Of a stretch of DNA of 64,000 nt, positions 34,991-44,350 are shown in pieces; positions within the stretch are counted from its first letter, which is position 1, and each line of letters begins with the position of its first letter. Source of the stretch: Candidatus Ideonella esbjergensis (GTDB lineage: Bacteria; Pseudomonadota; Gammaproteobacteria; Burkholderiales; Burkholderiaceae_C); contig JADJLP010000013.1 in assembly GCA_016710065.1 (NCBI GenBank), positions 248,001-312,000 of the forward strand, given 5' to 3'. Position numbers and translations under genes: made by a program. The notes beneath the pieces were generated by a model that was given only the letters and a program-made list of their open reading frames with translations, was not told the DNA's origin and made no database searches.

Positions 34991-36121
34991 TCAATGCACC
35001 GCCCGGCTGAGCTTGAAGATGGGCAGGATCAGCGAGGCCACGATCAGCCCCACCAGCGCGCCCATCACCAGCAACATCACCGGCTCCACCAGGCGCGACA
35101 CCAGGGCCAGCTGGCGGGCCAGCTCGCGGTCGTAGAAATCGGCCACGCGGCTCATCACCTTGGCCAGGCTGCCGGTGTTCTCGCCGGTGGCGATCATCTG
35201 CTGCACCATGGGCGGCACGAAGCTGGCCTGGCTGAAGCCCAGGGCCACGCCCGAACCTTCGGTGACGCGCAGCCGCAGATCCACCATGAATTGCCTGAAC
35301 ACGCTGTTGCCCACCAGATCCTGGCAGGCGCGTATCGCGTCCACCAGCGGCACGCCATGCGCCAGCGACATGCCCATCACCCGCAGTGTCTGGCTGAGGT
35401 AGATCTTGGTGAACAGGCTGCGCACGCCTGGCAGCCGCAGCTTGAGGCCGTCGATGCGGCCGCGCGTGAGCGGGCGCTGCAACCACACGATGAGCGCCAC
35501 CAGCCCCAGCGTGAGCCCGCCCAGCCACCACGGCCAGTGCCCGCGCAGGCTGTCGGACGCGGCCATCAGCACCCGGGTGGTCCAGGGCAGGTCGTCGTGG
35601 ATGCGCTCGAACAGCACCGTGAACTTGGGGAACACGCCCACCAGCACGAAGATGATGGTGGCCATCGAGAAGACGATCAAAAAAGCCGGGTAGGACAGCG
35701 CCGAGCCCAGCATGGTGCGCAGCTTGTCGCTCTTTTCGTCCAGCTCCAGCAACTGCTGCAGCACCTGAGGCAGGAAGCCGCCGCGCTCGCCCGCCGCCAC
35801 CAGGTTGACATAGGTGGCGTCAAACATGCCGGGTTGCTGGGCCATGGCCGCCGAGAGCGGCTGGCCTTCGAGGATGGTGGCCAGCAAGGCATCAAGCGCC
35901 AGCGCCACGCGCGGGTGTGTCTCTTGCGCACGCAGCTCGCGCAGGCCCTCGTGCAGGCTCACGCCGGTGTCCAGCAGCAGCAGCAAGCGCTCGGTGAACA
36001 GCATGCGCTCGCGCAGGCCCACGCGCGGCGCCAGCCAGGCGTCGAGCTGGGTGCGCCAGGCGGCTGTGGGGCCCGGGGTGCGCGTTACGGGCGGTTGATG
36101 GCTGGAGAAGTCGATGGCCAT
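34991..36121 (-). CDS. type II secretion/pilus inner-membrane platform protein (GspF/PilC-like)
   Basis: A 376-residue polytopic platform protein with two GspF domains (about residues 38-160 and 240-365), each followed by hydrophobic helices. Typical stretches are LLLLLDTGVSLHEGLREL, AAGERGGFLPQVLQQL, GENTGSLAKVMSRVADFYD and VEPVMLLVMGALVGLIVASL. It couples the ATPase to pilin polymerisation. It starts 7 bases after the ATPase gene. Confidence 0.9.
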   Translation of the reverse strand: MAIDFSSHQPPVTRTPGPTAAWRTQLDAWLAPRVGLRERMLFTERLLLLLDTGVSLHEGLRELRAQETHPRVALALDALLATILEGQPLSAAMAQQPGMFDATYVNLVAAGERGGFLPQVLQQLLELDEKSDKLRTMLGSALSYPAFLIVFSMATIIFVLVGVFPKFTVLFERIHDDLPWTTRVLMAASDSLRGHWPWWLGGLTLGLVALIVWLQRPLTRGRIDGLKLRLPGVRSLFTKIYLSQTLRVMGMSLAHGVPLVDAIRACQDLVGNSVFRQFMVDLRLRVTEGSGVALGFSQASFVPPMVQQMIATGENTGSLAKVMSRVADFYDRELARQLALVSRLVEPVMLLVMGALVGLIVASLILPIFKLSRAVH

Positions 36122-36128
36122 GGCGAAC

Positions 36129-38165
36129 TCAGGCCGCGTGGATCACGCGCGAGACTTCTTCCAGCGTGGTGCGGCCTTCCAGCGCGCGCGAGACGCCGTC
36201 CTCGTACAGGCTGCGCCGGCCGGTCTGGCGGGCATAGGCCTGCAGCTCGTCGCGCCCTGCCCCTTTGACGATCAGCGCCTGCAGGCCCTCGTCGGCCACC
36301 AGCAGCTCGTGGATGCCCAGCCGGCCCTTGTAGCCCGAGTCGTAGCACTCGCTGCAGCCCTTGCCGCGCACCAGGCGCACCGGCGCGTCGGTGGGCCAGC
36401 CATGCTTGGCGATGACCTCGGGCGGCGCCAGAAAGCTGGTCTTGCAGGCCGGGCACACCTGGCGCACCAGGCGCTGGCCCACCACGCCAGCCAGGGCCGA
36501 GGCCAGCAGATAGGGCTCGACGCCCATGTCGGCCAAGCGCGAGAGCGCGCCCACGGCATCGTTGGTGTGCAGCGTGGAGAGCACCAAATGGCCGGTGAGC
36601 GAAGCCTGCACCGCGATCTCGGCCGTTTGCCGGTCGCGGATCTCGCCCACCATCACCACGTCCGGGTCTTGCCGCAGCACGTGCTTGAGCATGCGGGCGA
36701 AGTCGAGCCCGATGGCTTCGTTAACCTGGTTCTGGTTGATGATGTCGAGCTGGTATTCCACCGGGTCCTCGATGGTGACGATGTTGGTTTCCAGGCTCTT
36801 CAAATGGTTGATGGCCGCGTAGAGCGTGGTGGTCTTGCCGCTGCCGGTGGGGCCGGTGACCAGCACCAGGCCGTGGCTGCGCGCCAGCAGGTGGCGAAAG
36901 TCGCCCAGGTTGGCCTCGCTCATGCCCAGCTTGGGCAGCTCCAGAATCGACTGGTTCTTGTCCAGCACCCGCAGCACGATCTTTTCGCCGTGGATGCCGG
37001 GCAGCGACGAGAAGCGCAAATCCACCGTGCGGCCCTGCGTGGCCACCTGGATGCGGCCGTCCTGCGGCAGGCGGCGCTCGGCAATGTCGAGGTTGGCCAT
37101 CACCTTCAGGCGCGAAACGATGGCCGGGTGCAGTTCCACCCGCGGCGTCATCACCTGGTAGAGCACGCCGTCCACGCGAAAGCGCACCCGCGAGCGGCCA
37201 CGGGCGATCTCGATGTGGATGTCGCTGGCCTTGTCGCGGATGGCGCGCTGGATCAGGCCGTTCACCAGCGCGATCACCGGGCTGGCGCCGGCCATCTCGT
37301 CGATGGTGGTGTAGTCGTCGGGGATCTGGCTCTCGATCAGCTCCAGGTCGTCGGCACGGTTGTCCAGCAGCTCGGCCGAGTAGTCACCGCCCTCGTAGGC
37401 CTCGTGCAGGTGGCGCAGGATGTCGTCGCGCCGCGCCAGCACGATGCGCAGCTTGCAGGCGCTGATTTGCGCCACCTCGTCGAACACCGGCACGGCCTGC
37501 GGGTCGCTGGTGGCGATGGTGAGCGTGTTGTGCACCTTCACCAGGGGCAGCACCTGCAGGCGCAGCGCCACCGCCTTGGGCAGCAATGCCGCTGCGTCGC
37601 GCTCGTACAGGCCGGCGCGCAGCTCCACGCAGTGCACGCCCAGTTGCTCGCCCAGCACGCGCTGCAAATCAGCCTCTTTCACCCAGCCCTTGTCCAGCGC
37701 GATCTGGCCCACGCGCTGGCCGCTTTCCTTCTGCAACTGGCTGAGCTCTTGCAGCTGGGCGGCGCTGAGCAACTGGCGCTGCAGCAGCATGTCGCCCAGG
37801 CGTTGGCGGGTGGCTGCCGGTGGCGCGCGCAAATCCTGCTCGCTTTCGTCCAGGCTGGCCACCGAGAGGCGGGCCGCACAGCCGGTGATGCGCAGCAGTG
37901 TGCGCACCAGCGGGTTGGGGTTGACCAGTTCGAGCCGGCCGCCCAGGGCCGTGAGCCGGGCGCTGGATTCCAGCAGTGCCTCCAGCGCCTGGCCGGCCAG
38001 CGTGCCAACGCGGGCCAGGTCCAGCACCACATGCACCTGGTTGGCCGCCTGGCAGGTGGCGAGCGAGGTGCGCAGGCCCGCCAGTGCCGCATCGCCCACC
38101 AGCGGGCCGGCGGGCGAGAGGTAGGTCATCGCCCCCACGCGGCTGGCGGCGATGGCTTCAACCAT
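36129..38165 (-). CDS. pilus assembly ATPase with N-terminal STAS domain (GspE/PilB/MshE type)
   Basis: A 678-residue fusion. Residues about 11-105 form a STAS domain (VVLDLARVGTLAGQALEALL, ALGGRLELVNPNPLVRTLL). Residues about 121-215 hold two MshEN-type units (RLGDMLLQRQLLSAAQLQE and RVGQIALDKGWVKEADLQ), known in MshE to bind c-di-GMP, though the first has Gln where Gly is usual. The ATPase follows, with Walker A GPTGSGKT (438-445), TIEDPVEYQLD, GEIRDRQTAEIAVQASLTGH and zinc cysteines 571/574 and 604/607. The ATG at 38165 overlaps the HD-GYP stop by 8 bases. The STAS fusion is not usual for pilus ATPases. Confidence 0.88.
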   Translation of the reverse strand: MVEAIAASRVGAMTYLSPAGPLVGDAALAGLRTSLATCQAANQVHVVLDLARVGTLAGQALEALLESSARLTALGGRLELVNPNPLVRTLLRITGCAARLSVASLDESEQDLRAPPAATRQRLGDMLLQRQLLSAAQLQELSQLQKESGQRVGQIALDKGWVKEADLQRVLGEQLGVHCVELRAGLYERDAAALLPKAVALRLQVLPLVKVHNTLTIATSDPQAVPVFDEVAQISACKLRIVLARRDDILRHLHEAYEGGDYSAELLDNRADDLELIESQIPDDYTTIDEMAGASPVIALVNGLIQRAIRDKASDIHIEIARGRSRVRFRVDGVLYQVMTPRVELHPAIVSRLKVMANLDIAERRLPQDGRIQVATQGRTVDLRFSSLPGIHGEKIVLRVLDKNQSILELPKLGMSEANLGDFRHLLARSHGLVLVTGPTGSGKTTTLYAAINHLKSLETNIVTIEDPVEYQLDIINQNQVNEAIGLDFARMLKHVLRQDPDVVMVGEIRDRQTAEIAVQASLTGHLVLSTLHTNDAVGALSRLADMGVEPYLLASALAGVVGQRLVRQVCPACKTSFLAPPEVIAKHGWPTDAPVRLVRGKGCSECYDSGYKGRLGIHELLVADEGLQALIVKGAGRDELQAYARQTGRRSLYEDGVSRALEGRTTLEEVSRVIHAA

Positions 38166-39693
38166 GGTCGGCCAGTGCCGGCTCGCGCCGGATCCTGAAG
38201 CGCAGCAGCCACTCGGGCTCGGCCTCGCAGAGGTAGTTGAACAGGGCCACGATGCTCGGGTCGAGCTGCTTGCCGCTGACGCGGTTGATCTCGCGCATGG
38301 CCTCTTCGTGGCTGCGGCCGGCGCGGTAGGCGCGCGAGCTGGTGATGGAATCGTAGGTGTCGGCCACGGCGATGACGCGCGCCGCCAGCGGAATGTGGTC
38401 ACCCTTCAGGCCGTGCGGGTAGCCGCCGCCATCCCACATCTCCTGGTGATGGCGGGCACCGGGCAGGGCATCGGCCAGGTACTCGATGTGGCGCAGGATC
38501 TCGTAGCTGCGCTCGGGGTGCACCTTGATGAAGGCGTACTCGTCGGCGGTGAGCCGGGCCGGCTTGCACAGCACCGCGTCGGGGATGCCGATCTTGCCCA
38601 CGTCGTGCAGCAGCGAGCCCCAGAACAGGTTCTCCAGATCGCGCTCCGAGAGGTTGAGCGCTCGGCCTATCTCCATGGAAATGTGGTGCACGCGCTCGCT
38701 GTGGCCGCGGGTGTAGGGGTCCTTGGCCTCCACCGCCTCTACCAGGGCCGCCGCCATCTGCTGGTTGAAGCCCGCCAGCTGCTGGATCAGCGACACCGTT
38801 TGCGTCAGGCTGCTGAGCTGGTTGGCCAGCACCTCGGCCAGGCGCCGGTCGCCGTTGGTGAAGTCGGGTTTGTGGGCGTGGTTCAGCAGCACCAGCGCAG
38901 CGTCGATCTGGTCGGTGCAGCGCACCGGGCAGGCCAGCACCTTGTAGGGCATGTCGGTGAGCACATAGGCGCGGCGCGGGTCGTCGGCGGCGTTGAGGAT
39001 GACGGCATCGCGCGTGGCCTGCACGAAACGGAACAGATCGCCGCGCAGTTCCACCAGCACCAGGTCGAGGTTGTGGATGGGCGCGCTCAGTTGCTCGGCT
39101 GAAACGCACTGGTTCTTGGCCGGGCGCACAAAGGCCACCACGTCGATGTCCAGGTGCTGGGCGCAGCTTTGCAGCAGGCGGTCGAACAGTTCTTCCTGGT
39201 GGCCGTGCTGGCGCACGTGCTGGTCCACGCCGTAGACCATGTGCAGCTCTTCGTAGCGTTCGGCCAGCTCTTCGGTCATGCCGTTGAGGTCGGTCTTGAG
39301 CCGGCATTCGTCGGCGATGCTGGCGGCCATGTCCTCAAAGCACTCGGCCAGGGCATCCAGCGCGGCGGGTTCGGCGCCCGGGGCGTAGGCCGGCACGCAG
39401 GTGGCGAGCCAGCCGACCACGGCGCTGGCGCCGTCGATGGGCCGGTACAACAGGGTCTGCCCGTTGGCGAGCACGTGGCTGGCAAAGCCGCCGCCGGCAA
39501 AGGCCCAGTCGAAGCCCGTGTGGCGCAGGTCGATCATGGCCTGCACCAGGGCGGTGGCGGCCTCGCTCTCGTCGCACCACACCAGCTCGCCGGCGGCGTT
39601 GCACACCACCAGGGGCACAGGGTTACCGGCCGCGCGGGCCAGCCAGCGGTGGTAACGCACAAAGGCCACCTCGTGCAGCATGGCGTCAGACAT
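38158..39693 (-). CDS. HD-GYP cyclic-di-GMP phosphodiesterase with GAF-like sensor domain
   Basis: A 511-residue cytoplasmic protein. The N-terminal 130 residues are uncharacterised, a coiled coil (TEELAERYEELH) follows, then a GAF-like domain (about 165-295) and an HD-GYP domain (about 310-490) with HSERVHH, HDVGKIGIPD (His363, Asp364) and HHQEMWDGGGYP (415-426). The GYP tripeptide is intact, so hydrolysis of c-di-GMP is expected. It overlaps the receiver protein upstream and the c-di-GMP-binding-type ATPase downstream by 8 bases each. Confidence 0.9.
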   Translation of the reverse strand: MSDAMLHEVAFVRYHRWLARAAGNPVPLVVCNAAGELVWCDESEAATALVQAMIDLRHTGFDWAFAGGGFASHVLANGQTLLYRPIDGASAVVGWLATCVPAYAPGAEPAALDALAECFEDMAASIADECRLKTDLNGMTEELAERYEELHMVYGVDQHVRQHGHQEELFDRLLQSCAQHLDIDVVAFVRPAKNQCVSAEQLSAPIHNLDLVLVELRGDLFRFVQATRDAVILNAADDPRRAYVLTDMPYKVLACPVRCTDQIDAALVLLNHAHKPDFTNGDRRLAEVLANQLSSLTQTVSLIQQLAGFNQQMAAALVEAVEAKDPYTRGHSERVHHISMEIGRALNLSERDLENLFWGSLLHDVGKIGIPDAVLCKPARLTADEYAFIKVHPERSYEILRHIEYLADALPGARHHQEMWDGGGYPHGLKGDHIPLAARVIAVADTYDSITSSRAYRAGRSHEEAMREINRVSGKQLDPSIVALFNYLCEAEPEWLLRFRIRREPALADHG

Positions 39694-40081
39694 GGGGTTC
39701 TCCTGAGGCTGCGGTCATGGATTGCAGGGCCTGGGCCAGTTCGACGATCAGTTGCCGCGGGCTGAGCGGCTTTTCCAGAAACTGCACATGGGCCAGCTTG
39801 CGCACCCAGTCGCGTTCTTCGCGGGCGGTCATCGAGGTCATCACGAAGATGGGAAAGCGCCTCTGGGGCAGTTGTTCGGCCACGGCCTGCACCAGGGCGC
39901 GGCCGTCCATGCGCGGCATCTGGATGTCGGTCACCAGCGCGTCGGGCGGTGCCGCCAGCACGGCCGCCAGGCCAGTCTCGCCGTCGGGCGCGGTGAGCAC
40001 GCGGTAGCCAGCGCGCTCGAGCGTGAGCTTGAGCACGCGCGCCACATGGGGCTCGTCGTCAACGATGAGTACGGTTTTCAT
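39686..40081 (-). CDS. stand-alone response regulator receiver protein
   Basis: A 131-residue single-domain receiver. It has the acidic pair in VLIVDDEPHV, phosphoacceptor Asp in ALVTDIQMPRMDG, a Thr/Ser switch in FVMTSM and Lys in FLEKPLSP. There is no output domain, so it probably acts by protein contact, for instance on the HD-GYP protein whose gene it overlaps. The start overlaps the stop of the sensor kinase at 40078-40081. Confidence 0.88.
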   Translation of the reverse strand: MKTVLIVDDEPHVARVLKLTLERAGYRVLTAPDGETGLAAVLAAPPDALVTDIQMPRMDGRALVQAVAEQLPQRRFPIFVMTSMTAREERDWVRKLAHVQFLEKPLSPRQLIVELAQALQSMTAASGEPHV

Positions 40082-41931
40082 GCGGCTATGGCCTCCTCGT
40101 ACAGGGCCGGCAGTTTCTTGAGCCGGATGCAGAATTCGCTACCCTGCCCGGGCTCGCTCTGCAGGGTGACGCTGCCGTGGTGCAGCTCGACGATCTGGCG
40201 CACCAGGTACAGGCCCAGGCCGTGGCCGCTGCGGCTGCTGGCCTCGGGGTCGTCGGCGCGGAAGTACTTGTCGAACACGCGGGCGGCCTGGGCCGGCGAG
40301 ATGCCGATGCCGCTGTCGCGCACGCGGATTTCCAGGTGCTCGTCCTCGGTTTCTTGGGCGCTGAGCACCACCTCGCCGCCGTCGCGGTTGTACTTGATGG
40401 CGTTGCTGAGCAGGTTGTTCACGGCGATGCGCATCAGGTCCTTGTCCAGTGCGGCCAGGCCCAGGTTGACCGGCACGTTGATGCGGAACTTCAGCCCCTT
40501 GCCCACGGCGTTCTGGCGCTGGGCCTCGAAGGCGCCGGCCAGCAGATCGTGCACGTTGACGCGGGCGGCGGCCAGCGCAATGGCGCCGGTCTCCAACTTG
40601 GAGATGTTGAGCAGGTTGTTGATCAGGCCGGCCATGCGGTCGACCTCGGCGTGGATCACGTTCACGGCCTCCACGCGCACGGCCTCGTCGCCGCCAGCGT
40701 CCATCAGCAACTCGCTGTAGGCCTTGAGGGTGTTGAGCGGGGTTTTCAGTTCGTGCGAGACGCTGGCCACGAACTCGGCCCCGGCGTCGCGCGCCAGGCG
40801 CTCCTGCGTCACGTCGCGCACCACCACCAGGGTGCCGAACAGCTGGGCCGTGTCGGTGGGCGAGAACAGCGGGTAGCTCACCAGTTGCAAATGGCGTGGC
40901 ACCGCGCCGTTCACGCTCACGTCGGCGCTGGCCGGGCGCAGCAGCGCATCGCCCTGCAAGCCCTGCTGGCGCAGCAGAAAGGCCAGCACCTCGGGCTGCC
41001 GGCACCAGTGGGGCGGTGGCTGGCCCACGATCTGTTCGGGCGTGGCACCCAGCAGCGGCTCCAGCTTGGCGTTGGCAAAGGTGGGCGTGCACTGGCCGTC
41101 CAGCACCAGCACGCCCTCTGGCAGGGTGTGCAGCACCGCCTCCACGCGGTTGCGCTTGTAGCTGATGAGGCGCTGCGAGGCCACGGTGTCCATGCGCTCG
41201 CTTTCCAGCTCGCGCATGCGGCCCTCGGTGCGCTGTAGGAACTCGCCCAGTCGGCGCACAAAGTCATCGAGCTGGGCCCCTTGCACCCTGGGGGCGAGCA
41301 CTTCATCACCCAAACCTTCACCCAAGCGGGCCGACACATCGTGCATGCGCTGGCCCAGCTGGGCCAGTGGCCGCATCTCGCGCCGTATCAGCACAAAGAA
41401 CAGCGGCGCCAGCAAGAAGATGGGCAGCGCCAGCACGGCCTGGAAGGACAGCGCCGAGGCGTCCATGCCCCAGCCCTCGGCCCGGTAGCCCAGGCGCACA
41501 AAGCCGGCCAGCGCGCCCTGGTCCATCACCGGGGCGTGGAATTCGAGGATGCGGGTGTTGTCGTCGGGCAGCCGCAGCTCGCGCTGGCCGAACCAGTGTG
41601 CGGGCTCGCTGGGCAGGGGTGCCTGCGGCGCGGTGAGCCCGGGGGCCGAGACCTCGGCCAGCGCGCCGCCCTGGGGCGATTGCCACAGCGCATAGGCCAG
41701 GTCGGCCCGGCGCTGCAGGCCCACCAGGGTGCGCAGCATGCCGGGGCGTTCGGGCGAGGGGGCCAGCTCTTTCACAGGCACACTGGCCAAGGCGCGGGCC
41801 AGGCTGTTGCCCTGGGCCTGCAGCTGGCGCTCGTGCTGGCGCGACTGCTGCACAAACACCGCCAGCAGGATCAGCGCGATCACGCCCAGCGTGGCGCCGA
41901 TCATGGTCAGGCCGAGTCGGTCAGATTTCAT
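40078..41931 (-). CDS. membrane sensor histidine kinase with PAS domain
   Basis: A 617-residue kinase. One helix (about residues 10-27), a periplasmic domain to about 160, a second helix, a HAMP-like linker, a PAS domain (VEAVLHTLPEGVLVLDGQ), a HisKA domain with the phospho-His in FVASVSHELKTPLNTLKAY, and a HATPase with NNLLSNAIKYN and RDSGIGIS. It heads the pilus regulatory and assembly series and is coupled to the receiver gene. The ATG at 41931 is preferred over an in-frame TTG at 41943. The signal is unknown. Confidence 0.88.
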   Translation of the reverse strand: MKSDRLGLTMIGATLGVIALILLAVFVQQSRQHERQLQAQGNSLARALASVPVKELAPSPERPGMLRTLVGLQRRADLAYALWQSPQGGALAEVSAPGLTAPQAPLPSEPAHWFGQRELRLPDDNTRILEFHAPVMDQGALAGFVRLGYRAEGWGMDASALSFQAVLALPIFLLAPLFFVLIRREMRPLAQLGQRMHDVSARLGEGLGDEVLAPRVQGAQLDDFVRRLGEFLQRTEGRMRELESERMDTVASQRLISYKRNRVEAVLHTLPEGVLVLDGQCTPTFANAKLEPLLGATPEQIVGQPPPHWCRQPEVLAFLLRQQGLQGDALLRPASADVSVNGAVPRHLQLVSYPLFSPTDTAQLFGTLVVVRDVTQERLARDAGAEFVASVSHELKTPLNTLKAYSELLMDAGGDEAVRVEAVNVIHAEVDRMAGLINNLLNISKLETGAIALAAARVNVHDLLAGAFEAQRQNAVGKGLKFRINVPVNLGLAALDKDLMRIAVNNLLSNAIKYNRDGGEVVLSAQETEDEHLEIRVRDSGIGISPAQAARVFDKYFRADDPEASSRSGHGLGLYLVRQIVELHHGSVTLQSEPGQGSEFCIRLKKLPALYEEAIAA

Positions 41932-42073
41932 GGCGTGGAGCAAGGAGAAAGCACAGGTGGCCCCACCCCTAGCCTGTGGAAAGTGGGGGTCTCAGGTGGG
42001 ATATCGGCCAGGACTGCGGCCGCTTGAGAGGGCAGGCGTCCTATACAGTGACCCCTTCAGCACCCGGCACCCC

Positions 42074-42595
42074 ATGCGCACCCTCACCTGCCAACGCTTC
42101 ACCCTGGAACCCCTCCTGCCCGAGCACGCGGTGGCGATGTTTGGCGTGCTCAGCGACCCGGCGCTGTACGAGTTCGAGCGCGAGCCGCCGCTCTCGGTGC
42201 GAGACCTGCGCGAGCACTACGCCGACCTGGCCACGCGGGGCTCGCCGAATGGCCGTGAAGTCTGGTTGAACTGGGTGCTGCGCCTGCCCACGGGTGAGCT
42301 GGTGGGTAGCGTGCAGGCCACCGTGCTGCAGGGTGGCCAGGCCGACATTGCCTACGAACTGGCCAGCGCCCACTGGAGCCGTGGCCTGGCCACGCAGGCG
42401 GTGGCGGCCATGCTGGACGAACTGGTGGCCCAGTACGGCGTGGAGGGCCTGTGGGCGGTCTTGAAGCGCGAGAACCTGCGCTCGCTGCGGCTGCTGCAAC
42501 GCCTGGGCTTCACGACCGCATCGGCCGAGGCGGTGGCCCTGCGGGACATTGAGCGCGACGAATGGCTGATGCAACGCGCGCCCATGCCCACTTGA
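42074..42595 (+). CDS. GNAT-family N-acetyltransferase (RimJ/RimL-like)
   Basis: A 173-residue acetyltransferase. It opens with the RimJ/RimL-type TLTCQRFTLEPLLPEHAVAMF and carries an acetyl-CoA-binding region around AYELASAHWSRGLATQAVAAML, with the closing ENLRSLRLLQRLGF motif. The acceptor could be an N-terminal amine or a small molecule; the sequence does not decide. It is divergent from the pilus sensor kinase and lies 10 bases before a lipoprotein gene. Confidence 0.82.
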   Translation: MRTLTCQRFTLEPLLPEHAVAMFGVLSDPALYEFEREPPLSVRDLREHYADLATRGSPNGREVWLNWVLRLPTGELVGSVQATVLQGGQADIAYELASAHWSRGLATQAVAAMLDELVAQYGVEGLWAVLKRENLRSLRLLQRLGFTTASAEAVALRDIERDEWLMQRAPMPT

Positions 42596-42605
42596 CTGGA
42601 TCCCC

Positions 42606-42980
42606 ATGAACCCACAACGCTGCAGCACCCTGACCGGCCTGGTGGCCCTGCTGGCCAGCCTGCAGGCCTGCGTGTTCGTGCCGCGCACCACCCAGGTCTA
42701 CGACGCGGCCTGCCAGACGGTGACCCGCCACATGGTGCTGCAAGAAGTGCAGGTGGCCGCCATCCACGGTTGCCAGAACGAGGGTTGTGTGGCCCTGGTG
42801 GTGATGGCCGGCGCGGTGGGCGCGGCGTCGGCGGTGGTGTCGGGCACCATCGTCGTCACCGGCAACATCGCCTACTGGCTGGAGAAACAGGCGCAGTGCC
42901 GGCCCATCGCCACGCCACCAACCGCGCCCGCCAGCGCACCGCCGCTCAGGTCAGCGCACGGCCGCTCCGAAGCGGCCTGA
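42606..42980 (+). CDS. small lipoprotein of unknown function
   Basis: A 124-residue protein with a lipoprotein signal peptide ending LLASLQAC (lipobox Cys22). Three further cysteines in the mature part (AACQTV, HGCQNEGC) and a hydrophobic Ala/Val-rich helix (LVVMAGAVGAASAVVSGTIVV) follow, then a Pro/Ala tail. I do not recognise the family. It is probably co-transcribed with the acetyltransferase. Confidence 0.65.
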   Translation: MNPQRCSTLTGLVALLASLQACVFVPRTTQVYDAACQTVTRHMVLQEVQVAAIHGCQNEGCVALVVMAGAVGAASAVVSGTIVVTGNIAYWLEKQAQCRPIATPPTAPASAPPLRSAHGRSEAA

Positions 42981-43028
42981 GCACCCGCCTGGCGGGTGGT
43001 TGCGGTACGCCGCAACCGGGTGCGCGGT

Positions 43029-44258
43029 TCAGTGCGCCTGGCCTTCCTTCTGGCGGATGACGGTGGCCCGGCGCGCGTCTTCGGGGTAGTAGTAGTCGCG
43101 CTCGCCATAGCGCCAGGTGCCCAGCCACAGCATGTTGGCCGAGACGGCGTCGTGGTCGTCGCTGGAGAACGGCCGCTGGTAGTTGCTGACCACGCCGGCG
43201 TAGCGGTTGGGCAGGTTCTCAAGGGCGTGCTTGAGTGCGGGGCCGCTCAGGTCTTGCCTGGCCACGAACATGGCGCGCAGCAGCAGGTGCACGGCGTCGT
43301 AGGTTTGGGCGGCCGACATCATCGAGCCTATGGGCGATTCGTTGGAGAGCTTGCGGTAGTGCAGGCGGAAAGCCGCGTTGCGCTCCAGGAAATTGTTGGG
43401 CAGCACGGTCTGCACGCTCATCGTGCCTTCCACGGCGCCCCGGGAGGTCTCGAATGCCGAGCGGTGCGACAGGCACCAGGAGCCGAACTGCGGCACTTTC
43501 CATTTGGTTTCGGCGCGGGCGGCGGCCAGCACACCCGATTCGGGGCCCACGGTCCAGCCGATCATGGAATCGGCTCCGGCAGCCTTGGCCTGGTTGACTT
43601 CGTCGATCAGGGTTTTGGCCCCGACCGCAAAGCGCACCACGATGGCGGGCTTGATCTTGTGCCTTTCCAGTGCCAGCAGCAGGTCGGCCAGGCCAGCGTC
43701 GCCGTAGCCCGACTTGTCCACCATCAGCGCAGGCCTGGTGAGCTTGCGTTTGGCCAGTTCGGCCACCAGGAACTCGGTCTGCAATTCGTCGCGTGCCGAG
43801 GTGCGGAAGATATAGCTCTCGCGCGCCGGGTACTTGGCGGTGAGCACGGTGCCGGTGGCGCAGGGCACGATGAGCACGTGTTTGTTCTTCTGGAACACGT
43901 CCAGCGCCTTGGCGGCCACGCCGGTGTTGCAGTAGCCGATGGTGGCCAGCACCTTTTCCTGGGTCACCAGTTCTTCGGCCCAGTGCAGACCCACGTCGGG
44001 CGTGGCCTTGTCGTCGCGCACCACCAGCTCGAAGGGCCGGCCCAGGTAGCCGCCCACCTCGTTCACCTCGTCCACGGCCACCTGGGCGCCCACCCGGGCA
44101 CTGTTGCCCATGTCGGACGAGCCCCCGGTGAGCGGCAGGATCAGGCCAATGCGGATGGGCTGGGGCTTGGCAGGGGACTGGGCCTGGGCAGACGGGCTGC
44201 TTGCAAGCTGGCTCAGTACCAGGGCCACGGAGAACGTGAGAGCGGATCGAAGGGTCAT
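43029..44258 (-). CDS. Leu/Ile/Val-type ABC substrate-binding protein
   Basis: A 409-residue periplasmic binding protein. The signal peptide ends SPSAQAQSP and the mature part opens IRIGLILPLTGGSSDMGNSARVG, with the usual ELVVRDDKATPD and ATIGYCNTGVAAKA segments of the branched-chain amino-acid receptor family. No permease or ATPase genes are adjacent. Its neighbours upstream on the same strand are two sensor kinases, so it could be an orphan receptor that feeds a kinase; that is inference. Confidence 0.85.
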   Translation of the reverse strand: MTLRSALTFSVALVLSQLASSPSAQAQSPAKPQPIRIGLILPLTGGSSDMGNSARVGAQVAVDEVNEVGGYLGRPFELVVRDDKATPDVGLHWAEELVTQEKVLATIGYCNTGVAAKALDVFQKNKHVLIVPCATGTVLTAKYPARESYIFRTSARDELQTEFLVAELAKRKLTRPALMVDKSGYGDAGLADLLLALERHKIKPAIVVRFAVGAKTLIDEVNQAKAAGADSMIGWTVGPESGVLAAARAETKWKVPQFGSWCLSHRSAFETSRGAVEGTMSVQTVLPNNFLERNAAFRLHYRKLSNESPIGSMMSAAQTYDAVHLLLRAMFVARQDLSGPALKHALENLPNRYAGVVSNYQRPFSSDDHDAVSANMLWLGTWRYGERDYYYPEDARRATVIRQKEGQAH

Positions 44259-44350
44259 GATCAACAGGGTGACTGCAGAAGTAGCCGCCATTGGAGCATC
44301 TTGCAGACCCTGCCGGCCAGCCCCCTCCCCGTCATTCCCGCGAAGCCGTG

